A stretch of 64,000 bases of DNA from Verrucomicrobiaceae bacterium E54 (GTDB lineage: Bacteria; Verrucomicrobiota; Verrucomicrobiia; Verrucomicrobiales; Akkermansiaceae): positions 1-64,000 of the forward strand of contig JAKZES010000024.1 of NCBI GenBank assembly GCA_022548915.1, read 5' to 3'. Position numbers and translations under genes: made by a program. Position 1 is the stretch's first letter; every line of letters starts with the position of its first letter. Below are positions 1-9,152 of the stretch, piece by piece. A model generated the notes under the pieces. The model saw only the letters and a list, made by a program, of their open reading frames with translations. It was not told the DNA's origin and made no database searches.

Positions 1-20
1 CCTCGATCGAAAAATGGCCA

Positions 21-42
21 CGGGCCTGGAAGGCCCGGCCAC
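21..42. repeat. REP-like palindromic element, copy 1
   Basis: The core GGGCCTGGAAGGCCC is a perfect inverted repeat (six-base arms, three-base loop) followed by GGCCAC. The same core recurs at 54641-54708 and 59176-59246. It lies just beyond the stop codon of the minus-strand sugar kinase. The other two loci are also in gene-end intergenic gaps. It could act as a transcription terminator or as a REP/BIME-type repeat. Confidence 0.7.
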
Positions 43-53
43 GGTGGTGCCCC

Positions 54-1151
54 CTACCGATCCACCCGCGCGGATCCGCCGCCGACGAGCTTCCTGACCT
101 CGTCGGTGGTGGCCATGGTGGTGTCGCCGGGGGTGGTCATGGCCAGCGCGCCGTGGGCCGCGCCATACTCGACCGCCTGCTTCGCGTCGTTGAACTCCAT
201 GAAGCCATAGACCAGGCCGCTGGCGAACGAGTCCCCGCCGCCGACGCGGTCGAAGATCTCGAGCTTCGGACGGTGCGTCGCCTCGTGAAACTCACCGTCG
301 TGCCAGCAGATCGCGCCCCAGTCGTTGACCGTGGCGGTGTGCACGTCGCGCAGGGTGGTCGCCACCACCTGGAAGTTCGCGAAATCGGCGACCGCGCGCT
401 GGATCATGTCCTTGAAGCTGTCGACCTGAAGACCGGTCACATGCTCGCTCACCCCCTCGACCTCGAAGCCGAGGCTGGCGGTGAAGTCCTCCTCGTTGCC
501 GATCATCACGTCGACATACCTGGCGATCTCGCGATTGACCTCCTGCGCCTTTTCCAGACCACCGATGCTCTTCCACAGGCTCGGGCGGTAGTTCAGATCG
601 TAGGAAACAATGGTGCCGTGCTTCTTCGCCGCCTTGCAGGCCTCGATGGTCAGCTCGGCGGTCGTTTCCGAAAGGGCGGCGAAGATCCCGCCGGTGTGGA
701 ACCACCGGCTGCCCTGCGTGCCGAAGACGTCGTCCCAGTCGATGTCACCGGGCTTCATCTGCATCGCCGCCGTGAGGCCGCGATCCGGGGTTCCCTTCGC
801 CCCACGCACGCCGAAGCCGCGCTCGGTGAAGTTCAGACCGTTGCGAACGTTGCGGCCGAGTCCGTCGAAGGGCGCCCACTGGATGAAACGGGTGTCGACC
901 CCGCCCTGGAGGATGAAGTCCTCAAGCAGGCGGCCGACGTCGTTGTCGGCGAAGGCGGTCACCACCGCCGCACGCTTGCCGAAACAGCGGCGCAGACCAC
1001 GGGCGACGTTGTATTCACCGCCGCCTTCCCAGACGTCGAATCGACGGGTCGTGCGCACGCGCCCGTCGCCGGGATCAAGGCGCAACATGATCTCGCCAAG
1101 CGAGATGATATCAAAAGCAACGGAATCAGCGGGTCGAAGTGTAATGGCCAT
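54..1151 (-). CDS. PfkB-family sugar kinase, probably 2-dehydro-3-deoxygluconokinase
   Basis: Cytoplasmic ribokinase/PfkB-fold kinase of 365 residues, within the usual family range. The second PfkB signature is clear as VGGGDSFASGL at residues 303-313, with Asp307 as the expected catalytic base. The N-terminal sugar-binding part carries GGGEYNVARGL at 43-53, which resembles KdgK-type proteins. If the assignment is right it phosphorylates 2-keto-3-deoxygluconate in the lower part of uronate or Entner-Doudoroff catabolism. The ATG at 1151 follows a 2-hydroxyacid dehydrogenase gene by 12 bases, so the two are probably co-transcribed. The exact substrate cannot be read from sequence; fructokinase is an alternative. 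Confidence 0.85.
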   Translation of the reverse strand: MAITLRPADSVAFDIISLGEIMLRLDPGDGRVRTTRRFDVWEGGGEYNVARGLRRCFGKRAAVVTAFADNDVGRLLEDFILQGGVDTRFIQWAPFDGLGRNVRNGLNFTERGFGVRGAKGTPDRGLTAAMQMKPGDIDWDDVFGTQGSRWFHTGGIFAALSETTAELTIEACKAAKKHGTIVSYDLNYRPSLWKSIGGLEKAQEVNREIARYVDVMIGNEEDFTASLGFEVEGVSEHVTGLQVDSFKDMIQRAVADFANFQVVATTLRDVHTATVNDWGAICWHDGEFHEATHRPKLEIFDRVGGGDSFASGLVYGFMEFNDAKQAVEYGAAHGALAMTTPGDTTMATTDEVRKLVGGGSARVDR

Positions 1152-1163
1152 GGATCGTGGAAA

Positions 1164-2204
1164 TCAGAGTTTGAAGATACTGGGCTTGGAGCTGGTCACC
1201 TTGACCGGCGGCTTCGCCCCGGCCGACGAGTCGAAGGAGTTCGCCTGGATGAAGTCGGCGTCGCCGCGGAGGAAGTTGATCAGGTTGTTGGTCGCGCGGG
1301 TGGCCTGGCGTCCGACGCTCTCGTGCGTGCGGGAACCGATGTGCGAGGTGATCAGGCAATTCGGCGCCTTGAGCAGCGGGTGGTCGGCGGGCGGCGGCTC
1401 GCTGTCGAGCACGTCGGCGGCGTATCCGCCGAGCTTGCCGCTCTCCAGCGCCTTCACCACGCAGTCGATCTCGACGATCTCGCCGCGCGCGCAGTTGAGC
1501 ACGATCACGCCATCCTTCATCTCCGCGATCTTTGCGGTGTTGATCATGCCACGGGTGGTGTCATCGAGGAAGCAGTGCAGCGAGACCACGTCGGCATTCA
1601 CCAGCACCTCGTCCATGTCGGCGCAGCGCTTCACCGAGTGAGCCTTGCCGAATTCCTCATCGAAGTAGGGATCGAAGGCGATCACCTCCATGCCGAACGC
1701 GCGGGCGCGAATGGCGACCTCCTTGCCGATGCGGCCGAGGCCGAGGATGCCGATCGTCTTGCCCATGATCTCGTTGCCGACCGGCTTCTTCCAGCCGGCC
1801 TGCCAGGCGCCGTTGCGGCAGTCGATGCCGTTGAAGAAGATCTTCTTCGAAAGCCCCAGCAGCAGCCCGAAGGTGTGCTCGGCGACCGTGGTGTGGTTCA
1901 CGCCCGGCGTGAAGAGGACCGGCAGCTTCTTCTCCGTGGCATACGGCACGTCAATCTTGTCGAGGCCGATGCCGTACTTGCTGATCACCTTCAGCCGCGG
2001 CAGCGACTTGTCGATGACGGCCTTGGTGATGGCATCGTCGCCACAGAGAAAGCCATCGAACTCCCCCGCCAGCTCCAGCATGCGTTCTTCCGACAGTGGC
2101 CCGCGCTCCCGCACGATCTCGAATCCTGCGCTTTCCAGCAGCGCGTGGTGGGAGCCCGGAGTGTCCTGGTAGGACGTCGTGGTCAGAAGGATGCGTTCGC
2201 TCAT
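1164..2204 (-). CDS. D-isomer-specific 2-hydroxyacid dehydrogenase (phosphoglycerate dehydrogenase-like)
   Basis: NAD-dependent dehydrogenase of 346 residues. The Rossmann motif GLGRIG is at 155-160, and the catalytic set is Arg240 (NCARGEIV), Glu269 and His288 (SHIGS). It has no C-terminal ACT domain, so it resembles the short SerA form or a glyoxylate/hydroxypyruvate reductase. As first gene of a two-gene unit with a downstream KdgK-like kinase it may serve sugar-acid catabolism instead of serine synthesis. The substrate is not decided by sequence. Confidence 0.88.
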   Translation of the reverse strand: MSERILLTTTSYQDTPGSHHALLESAGFEIVRERGPLSEERMLELAGEFDGFLCGDDAITKAVIDKSLPRLKVISKYGIGLDKIDVPYATEKKLPVLFTPGVNHTTVAEHTFGLLLGLSKKIFFNGIDCRNGAWQAGWKKPVGNEIMGKTIGILGLGRIGKEVAIRARAFGMEVIAFDPYFDEEFGKAHSVKRCADMDEVLVNADVVSLHCFLDDTTRGMINTAKIAEMKDGVIVLNCARGEIVEIDCVVKALESGKLGGYAADVLDSEPPPADHPLLKAPNCLITSHIGSRTHESVGRQATRATNNLINFLRGDADFIQANSFDSSAGAKPPVKVTSSKPSIFKL

Positions 2205-2451
2205 GGCGGGCCCCGTATGGACCTCGCGAATCTGTCATACAAGTCCGAATTGACACCCGCGGGTTGCCCCCCGGATCAAGGCCTGGAGCCGCCGAATGCG
2301 TTGGGGCGTCGCCAAAACGAAAACCGCTTCAGGTCCGCAACTCGCTCATGCCCAATCATGGGAAGGGTGGAACGGTCCGATCGCCCGTGTGACAGGTCGG
2401 TCAAAGCGCTCCAAACAGCCAATATGGCACGATTGCCGCTGCACGGCGGGC
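2205..2451. promoter_or_regulatory. divergent intergenic region
   Basis: Non-coding gap between the minus-strand dehydrogenase and the plus-strand HAD phosphatase, so it should hold promoters for both. A TTGACA at 2250-2255 on the plus strand could be a -35 box, but no convincing -10 follows at the right distance. An open reading frame extends upstream of the phosphatase start through this region, but its sequence is arginine-rich and unlike the family. Confidence 0.4.
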
Positions 2452-3249
2452 ATGAAGACACCTGGCTTTCTCCTCGACATGGACGGCGTGATCTACCGGG
2501 GCAACGAACTCGTCCCGGGAGCCGATCGCTTCATCGAGTATCTCCGGAGCGAAGGACACCCCTTCCTCTTTCTGACCAACAACAGTCAACGGACCCGGCG
2601 CGATGTCGCGCTCAAATTGCGGCGCCTCGGGATCGATGCGACCGACGACGAGGTGTTCACCTGCGCGATGGCCACGGCCCGCTTCCTCGCCGCCCAGTGC
2701 CCGGGAGGCACCGCCTACGTGCTGGGCGAAAACGGCCTGACCCATGCCCTCCACATCAACGGCTTCACCATCGCGGATGACGACGTCGACTTCGTCGTGG
2801 TCGGGGAAGGCCGCACCATGAACTTCGAGATGCTCGAGCGCGCCACCCGCCTGGTCGAGAAGGGCGCGCGCCTGATCGCCACGAACATGGATTCCCGCTG
2901 CCCGACGGAGTCCGGTGTCCGGCCCGGGTGCGGCGCCATCGTCGCCATGATCGAAAAGGCCACCGGAAGAGAGGCCTTCTCGGTCGGCAAGCCGAGCCCG
3001 GTGATGATGCGCATCGCGCGCAAGGAACTCGGCCTGCGCACGGACGAGGTCGTGATGATCGGTGACACAATGTACACCGACGTCCTCGGTGGCGTGCAGA
3101 TGGGCTACACCACCGTGCTGGTCCTTTCCGGCCACACTTCCGAGGAAGAAATCTCCCACTATGCCTACCGGCCCGACTACGTCGCCCCCAGCGTCGCCGA
3201 ACTGCCCGAGGCACTCTTCCGGGGTGCCCGCATTCGGATGACGGCCTGA
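2452..3249 (+). CDS. HAD-superfamily IIA phosphatase (NagD-like)
   Basis: 265-residue HAD phosphatase of subclass IIA. Motif I is DMDGVIY at residues 9-15 (nucleophile Asp9, acid/base Asp11). TNNS is motif II, a lysine in GKPSP is motif III, and GDTMYTD is motif IV. The C2 cap lies between motifs II and III. Such proteins dephosphorylate small phosphorylated metabolites such as sugar phosphates, nucleotides or 4-nitrophenyl phosphate. I chose the ATG at 2452 because homology begins there; an upstream in-frame start would add 52 unrelated residues. Confidence 0.88.
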   Translation: MKTPGFLLDMDGVIYRGNELVPGADRFIEYLRSEGHPFLFLTNNSQRTRRDVALKLRRLGIDATDDEVFTCAMATARFLAAQCPGGTAYVLGENGLTHALHINGFTIADDDVDFVVVGEGRTMNFEMLERATRLVEKGARLIATNMDSRCPTESGVRPGCGAIVAMIEKATGREAFSVGKPSPVMMRIARKELGLRTDEVVMIGDTMYTDVLGGVQMGYTTVLVLSGHTSEEEISHYAYRPDYVAPSVAELPEALFRGARIRMTA

Positions 3250-3332
3250 TCTCCAGAGCGTGCAGGCCATCGCCAGGCGCCATCCATTCTGGAGGCTTGA
3301 GTCGGATCCGGCTTCGGGCAGAATGGGAGACC

Positions 3333-4643
3333 ATGAAAATCCCCCTTCCCGCACGCCTGGGAATCGGCGGTGCCCTGCTGCTCGCCCTCGCTTCCTGCAA
3401 CGAGGACCAGACCGCCGAGATCGAGAAACTCACCAAGGATCTGGAAACCACCCGCCAGGACCTTACACGACAGGAAGAGCGCACGGATTGGGAGCAGAAC
3501 AAGCTGGCGGAGGCACGGGCCGAAGTGTCCGAGCTGAAAAGCCAGCTTCGCCAGGCCGAGAGGGATTTGCGCGAGGCCACGCGGGAGCTTGAGCGCTACC
3601 GCCACAAGGAGGAGCAGGCGCTCAAGGCCGAGGCTGAGGAACCCGACGCCAAGGAACAGATGGAAGCCGCCCGCGAAACGGTCACGGCCTACCGCGATTT
3701 TGTCGTCGGAATCAGCGGCGATCAGGTGGAAGGACGAGGCGTGCTCGTTTCCGACGGGGGAAAGATCTGGATCCACCTCGACCGCCGGATCGTGGAGGAC
3801 AATACCAAGCTCGAAATCACGACCCCGGGCGGAACGAAGCTGACCCGCTTCGGGGCCTTCGAGGTCGCCCGGAGCCAGCCTCTGGCCCGCCTGGAGGTTC
3901 TCGACGAGGGCCAGAAGGGGATCCCGGCCGCAGAGCAGGCGGCGGAAATCGGCCGCAGCACGCCGATGCTGGCGCTCGGTGAGGGCGGCACCTTGGTCGA
4001 GGGTCGCGCCTACGGTTCAAGCCAAGCCGGAAATTGGGGCCTCGACCGGAAGATCGGCGACTGTCCCCCGGGCTCCCCGGTGTTCCATGGAGAAACCGGA
4101 ACCTTGGTCGGGCTGATGGTGTCCGTGACCCCCGAAGAACCCACGCTCTGGCCAAGCCGCTTCGGTCGGGAAAGGGAAACCAACAAACTCGTGCGTCTCG
4201 ACGAGAAAGTCGAATGGCTGGCGGTCCCCATCGGGACCTTCATGAAGGAAGCGCGCCTGCTTGAACAGGCCGACCAGGGGACCCGATTGATGCATGCCCT
4301 CGCCGCCACCCAGGTCGGCACGGGAGGTGTCAGCTACGGGGTGCTGCCCAGCGGAGTGAGCGCCGAAGAGCTGCTCGAGCAGCACAAGACCGATTCCAGC
4401 GTGAAGGCCCTCCGCGAACTCGGCCCGTGGCTGGAGGAAAATGCAGCGCGCCTGTCGAAGAGCGACGTTCAAAAACGAATCGACAGCGTCTTCGAAGGCA
4501 TCCAGCGCGTCGCCCAACGCCAATCCCGGGAACTCGCAGGGACGCGCTTCTCGGAAGCCCACGCCGCCGCCGCCGCACGGACCCTCAAATGGCACGAGGA
4601 GGCGACAAAGGAGCTGGCCAAGCACTTGCGGCAGGCTGAGTGA
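3333..4643 (+). CDS. lipoprotein with coiled coil and degenerate trypsin-like domain
   Basis: 436-residue envelope protein. The N-terminus has a signal peptide with lipobox LASC and acylated Cys22. Residues about 23-105 are rich in Glu, Lys and Leu heptads and should form a coiled coil. The middle part resembles a chymotrypsin/HtrA-fold protease: a GRGVLVSDGG strand-turn near the start and GDCPPGSPVF followed by LVGL where GNSGGPVF is expected. The nucleophile serine position is not conserved, so it is probably non-catalytic. A helical C-terminal part follows. The ATG at 3333 follows a GGGAGA ribosome-binding site. The protease-fold assignment is an inference; the lipoprotein call is firm. 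Confidence 0.7.
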   Translation: MKIPLPARLGIGGALLLALASCNEDQTAEIEKLTKDLETTRQDLTRQEERTDWEQNKLAEARAEVSELKSQLRQAERDLREATRELERYRHKEEQALKAEAEEPDAKEQMEAARETVTAYRDFVVGISGDQVEGRGVLVSDGGKIWIHLDRRIVEDNTKLEITTPGGTKLTRFGAFEVARSQPLARLEVLDEGQKGIPAAEQAAEIGRSTPMLALGEGGTLVEGRAYGSSQAGNWGLDRKIGDCPPGSPVFHGETGTLVGLMVSVTPEEPTLWPSRFGRERETNKLVRLDEKVEWLAVPIGTFMKEARLLEQADQGTRLMHALAATQVGTGGVSYGVLPSGVSAEELLEQHKTDSSVKALRELGPWLEENAARLSKSDVQKRIDSVFEGIQRVAQRQSRELAGTRFSEAHAAAAARTLKWHEEATKELAKHLRQAE

Positions 4644-4712
4644 ACCCCACGGCACCGGCTCGAGACTCCTCGGGCCGTGAAAACCATCACCCCGCGGACC
4701 CGGGGGCCACCA

Positions 4713-7196
4713 TTAATCGAAGTCGTGGTCGTAAAGCTTGCGACCCTCGCGGATCGCACGCTGGTTCGCGGATTCGATCTCGCGGCGGAGGATGTATTTC
4801 TCCAGGCGCCGGCGGTCGACCTCGGCCGGCTCGAAGCCCGGCATGTCGCGGCGCGGCGTCCGCCGCAAGCGCTCCGCACCCGTCCGGATGATCGCGAGTG
4901 CCTCGTCACGGGCCGCCCCGCCAGGATCGAGTCCGGCGAGGCACGGACTCAACTCCGGGCGCTCGAAGCTAACCTGCGTCCTCTGTCCCGCCCCGTGCCG
5001 GAGGACGAACCTCGCACCGGTGAGGGAGGCCAGCCTTTTCTCCTCGGCCGGTGTCAGCGGCGAGCGCCCGGCGGTGTGATCCGGGAAGGCACTCTCGTAG
5101 CTCGGATAGTACGGCGCGTTCAGATCCACCCAACTGAACACCTTTTTCAGGTCGTCCGCCGGAAGATCAAGCCCCGCATGCTCCGGGTGTCCCTCGCGCA
5201 GCACCTTGACCAGCTTGCTGCGATGCGACCCCCACGACTTTGCCTGCTGGATCTGCGCCGGTCCTCCGCCCACGCAGCTGAGGTAGTCTCCGGACCACAG
5301 GTCGATGTAGGAGGCATTGAACACCAGCGTCCGGTCCCCGGCCAGGTTGAGCACCTCGCCCGCCGGCTTCCCGAAATCATGGCAGCTCACGCAATGGCGG
5401 TCGAAGATCGGCTGGATCTCCGCCTGATAGTTGAACAGGCGTGCCTCCCCATACCACCCCTCGAGTTTCGATGGTGGTCGCCGCATCGCCAGTGGCACGC
5501 GGGGGGATGCCGGGATCGTCTCATTGCGGTCCTCGTGGCAGCCGGCACATCCCTGGCGCTCGCCCGACTGAATGATCGTGCCGCTGCGCATCGACTGGAG
5601 CATCCTCCCGTCCCCGTCCAACAACTGGAAGAAGACGAATCGGCCGGCGGGCACCTCGAAGTAAGCCGAGCCGTCGCTTTCGACCGGCACCGTGCCAAGG
5701 ATCCGCTTGTTCTCGAAATTGTGCCAGTTCATCCCCGGTGCCTGCTGTCCCTGCCCGCCCCACGCGGATCGCGTCCAGGCCCGCTTCTCCGGGGATTCCA
5801 CCACCCGCAGGTAGCGGATCTCGCCGTCCGCAATCCCTTCCATGTGGGTGCCGACCCTGGCATCCGTGATGTAGAAGGTTCCCACGTCCTCGTTGTAGTT
5901 GCGGCTCTTCACCCGGGCAGGATCCGGCCTGCGCGGGCCCAGGGGCATCGGATCGAAGCAGCCGCGGTCTCCGGCGTGCAGCAGCACTTCGTTGCCGAAG
6001 GTGTCGACCAGGAAGATCCCCATGCGCGGCTTGCCCGGCTCGACCTGACGCGACACGAGGAAGGTCGTCTCATTCAGCGGCCACGGGTCTTCATACTTCG
6101 GTCGCACCCTCTTGAAGCCGTCGATACCCGCGCGGTCGACCAGCTCAATGGCCTCGGCGGGCCAGGTCCGGACGACCGAGCTTCTGCCGTCGACCCCGAG
6201 CTCGCGGTCGATGATGGCCAGTGCCCCCCACGGTGAATCGTGGCAGGAGGTGAAGATGCAGAGGCACCGGCCGCTGCCGGGGATGATGCGGGCATCGATC
6301 ACCCCGCCGGGTGAGGAGGTGTTGTTGCCCCAGTAGATGGCGTGGTTCGTGCCGTCCGGATTCATCGTCCACAGCCCCTGGGCATCGCCGAAGTTGCGAT
6401 CGACGTACTCCCAGCGGTCGTAGAGCACCCGCCCATCCGGAGTGATGCTTGAATGGCCTTCGAAAAGCGTGCTCTTGCCGAGTTGGTGGATATTGGCGCC
6501 ATCGGCATCCATCCGGAACAGGTTGGCCATGATGTGGCGGTTGCAGCCGCAGTACTTCGGCTCGCGCGACGAGCTGAAGATGATGCCGCCATCGGGCAGG
6601 TAGACCGGATCGATGTCGAAGACGCCGGTGGCCGAGGTCAGCTGGCGCAGGTTCGAGCCGTCCGCCCCGATCTCGAAGATGGAATAGTCCTCGTCCTTGC
6701 TCCGGCGCATCGAAAAGACGATGCGCGATCCATCCGGATGCACCTCCGGATCGCGCAGGTGGCCCTGCGGGCCCGGGTCACAGAGCACAAGGACCTCACC
6801 GCTACGGAGGTCGACCACCTTCAAGGGACCACCGGGTCGGTAGTTGCCGGCCGAGATCTCGCCGGTCTGGAACATCGTCTCGGTGTTGTGGTGGTCGTAG
6901 CGGTAGGGGTCACGCTCGACAAAGAGGACGGGGCGGCTCCCCACCGCAGGGTCGGCAACCAGGGCCTCGCGCTGGAGTTTCACAAAACCTTCCCCGGATC
7001 GGTTTGCAGGCTGTTCGAGTCGCTCGAGATAAGCCGCGGCATCCGGGTAGTCCGCTCCATCCCGTGCCTTCAGGTGCTCGATGGCGGCCCGCAGCGTGTC
7101 CGGGGTGTTCTGATGCGCACCGAAGCAGGCGGCGGGCACCGCCACGGCGAGCGCGACGCGGAAGAAATGGAAGGTCATCGGTCGAAACCCGGACAT
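4713..7196 (-). CDS. exported HzsA-like protein with beta-propeller and two haem c motifs
   Basis: 827-residue exported protein. A signal peptide occupies about residues 1-27; an alternative ATG lies at 7178. Residues 120-420 contain repeated HPDGSRIVFS and PDGGIIFSS units typical of TolB/PD40 beta-propellers. Two CxxCH sites, CAGCH (550-554) and CVSCH (602-606), should bind c-type haem. The arrangement resembles the hydrazine synthase alpha-subunit-like proteins common in Planctomycetes and Verrucomicrobia, which outside anammox bacteria have no established hydrazine role. It probably acts as a periplasmic redox protein. The gene stands alone, convergent with the preceding lipoprotein gene. 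Confidence 0.75.
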   Translation of the reverse strand: MSGFRPMTFHFFRVALAVAVPAACFGAHQNTPDTLRAAIEHLKARDGADYPDAAAYLERLEQPANRSGEGFVKLQREALVADPAVGSRPVLFVERDPYRYDHHNTETMFQTGEISAGNYRPGGPLKVVDLRSGEVLVLCDPGPQGHLRDPEVHPDGSRIVFSMRRSKDEDYSIFEIGADGSNLRQLTSATGVFDIDPVYLPDGGIIFSSSREPKYCGCNRHIMANLFRMDADGANIHQLGKSTLFEGHSSITPDGRVLYDRWEYVDRNFGDAQGLWTMNPDGTNHAIYWGNNTSSPGGVIDARIIPGSGRCLCIFTSCHDSPWGALAIIDRELGVDGRSSVVRTWPAEAIELVDRAGIDGFKRVRPKYEDPWPLNETTFLVSRQVEPGKPRMGIFLVDTFGNEVLLHAGDRGCFDPMPLGPRRPDPARVKSRNYNEDVGTFYITDARVGTHMEGIADGEIRYLRVVESPEKRAWTRSAWGGQGQQAPGMNWHNFENKRILGTVPVESDGSAYFEVPAGRFVFFQLLDGDGRMLQSMRSGTIIQSGERQGCAGCHEDRNETIPASPRVPLAMRRPPSKLEGWYGEARLFNYQAEIQPIFDRHCVSCHDFGKPAGEVLNLAGDRTLVFNASYIDLWSGDYLSCVGGGPAQIQQAKSWGSHRSKLVKVLREGHPEHAGLDLPADDLKKVFSWVDLNAPYYPSYESAFPDHTAGRSPLTPAEEKRLASLTGARFVLRHGAGQRTQVSFERPELSPCLAGLDPGGAARDEALAIIRTGAERLRRTPRRDMPGFEPAEVDRRRLEKYILRREIESANQRAIREGRKLYDHDFD

Positions 7197-7527
7197 CCAA
7201 CCCTACGCAGGGGACCTGGGCATGTTGCACGCTCAGGGGGATCCATCGCGTCATTCACGGAACCTTCCGGGCGTGGTGACGCAGTGCTTCCGGAAGGACA
7301 GGGCAGGCAAGCGGAGATCGGCAGTCGACGAAGCATCCGGGTATCCATGGTGGGAGCAGCCAAGTTCATGATCGATCCGTACCTCTGTGCCCGTATTCTT
7401 CCAGCACCACCGCAGGCGTTGGCAGACAGGCGGTTCGATGCCGGATTTTGCCGGGCTTCCCCGTATTCAAGATCCACCGCGAGCCGTTTCGGAGGGCCAG
7501 GCCCTGCGGGCTTCCTCAGATATCGCC
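7197..7527. other. intergenic stretch with one inverted repeat
   Basis: About 330 bases without a supported gene, upstream of both the HzsA-like gene (minus) and the URO-D gene (plus). It contains an inverted repeat, CCTTCCGG at 7263-7270 and CCGGAAGG at 7290-7297, with a 19-base loop. No clear promoter consensus was seen. Open frames through it are arginine-rich and look like noise. Confidence 0.5.
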
Positions 7528-7638
7528 ATGGCCAGGTTCAAGATTGCGGTCAACATGGAGTTCTGCCGTTCGGCGGACCAATCGTTCGAAGCAGGGATCA
7601 GTCTCGCCTTCCTGAAGAAGCTCCTCGGACCGCAATGA
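7528..7638 (+). pseudogene. 36-codon remnant of a sugar phosphate isomerase (TIM-barrel) N-terminus
   Basis: The frame starts at ATG 7528 with MARFKIAVNMEFCRSADQ and continues SFEAGISLA before an unrelated short tail and a stop. It matches the N-terminal beta-strand and helix of the xylose-isomerase-like protein encoded at 57036-57863 (shared pattern K-I...N-x-E...R-S/T...F-E-x-G). The rest of the barrel is missing, so this looks like a deletion relic. Its stop codon overlaps the URO-D start as ATGA, so it may still act as a short translated leader. Confidence 0.45.
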
Positions 7639-9077
7639 ATGCCTCTCCGCAACTCTACGACGAGCGCCTCAGCCGCTACCTGACGGCGATGCGCAACGGC
7701 AAGCCGGACAAGATCCCGATCCGGCCCTTCGTGGCGGAGTTCACCGCAAAGTATGCGGGCATGACCTGCCAGGATGTGGCGCACGACTACCACCGCGCCT
7801 TCGAGGCGGTGATCCGCTGCGGCAGGGACTTCGACTGGGACGCCATGGTCGCCAACATGGTCTGGGTCTGGACCGGGCTCACCGAGGCCATCGGCCTCGA
7901 CTACTACGGGGTGCCCGGAATCCATGTCCCGCCCACCACGGGCTTCCAGTATCGCGAGCCCGAAGAGGACCAGTCCTTCATGCGGTCCGACGAGTACGAC
8001 GAACTGATCGATGATCCGACGGCCTTCCTCTACACGAAGTGGCTGCCGAGGGTTTCGCGCCGCATCACCGCTCCGGGGGAACCTTCCGACTACCGGAGCC
8101 ACCTCGCTCTGGTGAAGGGATCGATGGCGATGCTGCAGTACTTCAGTGCCCTCGGCCCCCAGTGTGAGCGGATGAAGAATGAGTGCGGCACGGTTTCCGC
8201 GATCGCCGGCATCTTCAAGGCGCCCTTCGACATCATCGGCGACAAGCTGCGCGGCTACCTCGGCCTGACCATGGACATGATCGAGCAGCCCGACAAGGTC
8301 CTCGAGGCATGCGAGGCCCTCATGCCCCACCTGCACCACGTTGGGGCGACCACCGCCGACCCCGCCGGACAGGTGCCGATCGGTTTCTGGATGCACCGCG
8401 GTTGCGAGCCCTTCGTGTCGCGCGGGCAGTTCGAGTCGCACTACTGGCCGACCCTCAAGCCCATCATCGAGGAATTCTGGAAAGCCGGACACCAGACCCT
8501 GTTCTACGCCGAGGGCGACTGGACGTCCCACCTGTCCCATTTCACCGAACTCCCCGACCAGAGCGTGGTCTATCATGTCGACCGCGGCGACCTCGAGGCC
8601 GCCCACCGCACCCTCGGCCACAAGTTCTGCCTCAGCGGAGGCATTCCCAACGCGGTTCTCTCGTTCGGCACCCCCGACGAGGTGCGTGCCCACTGCAAGC
8701 GGGCCATCGATACCGCCGGCCGGGACGGCGGCTACATCATGGACGCCAGCGCCATCATGCAGGACGACACCAGCATCGAAAACCTGCGTGCCCTGACCGA
8801 CTTCGCCCGTGACTACGGCGTGTATTCCGATGGACGCAGCGAGCCGTTGGCGGAGTGCCCGACGATCGGCCCCGAGCCGGACACGGAGTTCCCTCCGGGC
8901 TACGGCATGCCCGAGAACGGGGCCTCTGATCCAAAGCCGGGCATCTGCATTCCATGGGAAGAGGAGGAGCGGGAGCTCCCGGAGATCCAGGGAGATCGCG
9001 AACTGGTCCGAAACGTGTGGGAGAATAACGAGGCCCTTGGGAACATGTTCATCTGGCAGTGCCTGCTGTCGTTCTGA
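7635..9077 (+). CDS. uroporphyrinogen decarboxylase (URO-D) family protein
   Basis: 480-residue cytoplasmic protein of the URO-D/CmuA/MtaA superfamily, longer than the roughly 350 residues of HemE. Family features include the N-terminal RNGKPDKIPI segment and C-terminal blocks with YHVDRGDLE, KFCLSGGIPN and GGYIMDASAIMQDD. In this phylum such proteins are usually not haem enzymes and may act in methyl transfer or in breakdown of sugars or aromatics; the substrate is unknown. The start at 7635 overlaps the stop of the preceding isomerase remnant (ATGA). A frame extending far upstream is not coding. Confidence 0.8.
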   Translation: MNASPQLYDERLSRYLTAMRNGKPDKIPIRPFVAEFTAKYAGMTCQDVAHDYHRAFEAVIRCGRDFDWDAMVANMVWVWTGLTEAIGLDYYGVPGIHVPPTTGFQYREPEEDQSFMRSDEYDELIDDPTAFLYTKWLPRVSRRITAPGEPSDYRSHLALVKGSMAMLQYFSALGPQCERMKNECGTVSAIAGIFKAPFDIIGDKLRGYLGLTMDMIEQPDKVLEACEALMPHLHHVGATTADPAGQVPIGFWMHRGCEPFVSRGQFESHYWPTLKPIIEEFWKAGHQTLFYAEGDWTSHLSHFTELPDQSVVYHVDRGDLEAAHRTLGHKFCLSGGIPNAVLSFGTPDEVRAHCKRAIDTAGRDGGYIMDASAIMQDDTSIENLRALTDFARDYGVYSDGRSEPLAECPTIGPEPDTEFPPGYGMPENGASDPKPGICIPWEEEERELPEIQGDRELVRNVWENNEALGNMFIWQCLLSF

Positions 9078-9152
9078 ACCTGCCACCCCGTTCCGGGTGA
9101 TCGCAGGAACATGGGATCAGACATGCCCCGCCACCGACGTGCAGCCCAACCT

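Noticed and set aside
153-2780. Very long open plus-strand frame opposite the sugar kinase and dehydrogenase
   Set aside because: It is antisense to two clear enzymes, has an arginine/valine/leucine-rich composition typical of high-GC shadow frames, and shows no motif.
4677-6236. Plus-strand frame of about 519 codons opposite the HzsA-like gene
   Set aside because: No family features; the minus strand carries the signal peptide, propeller repeats and haem motifs.
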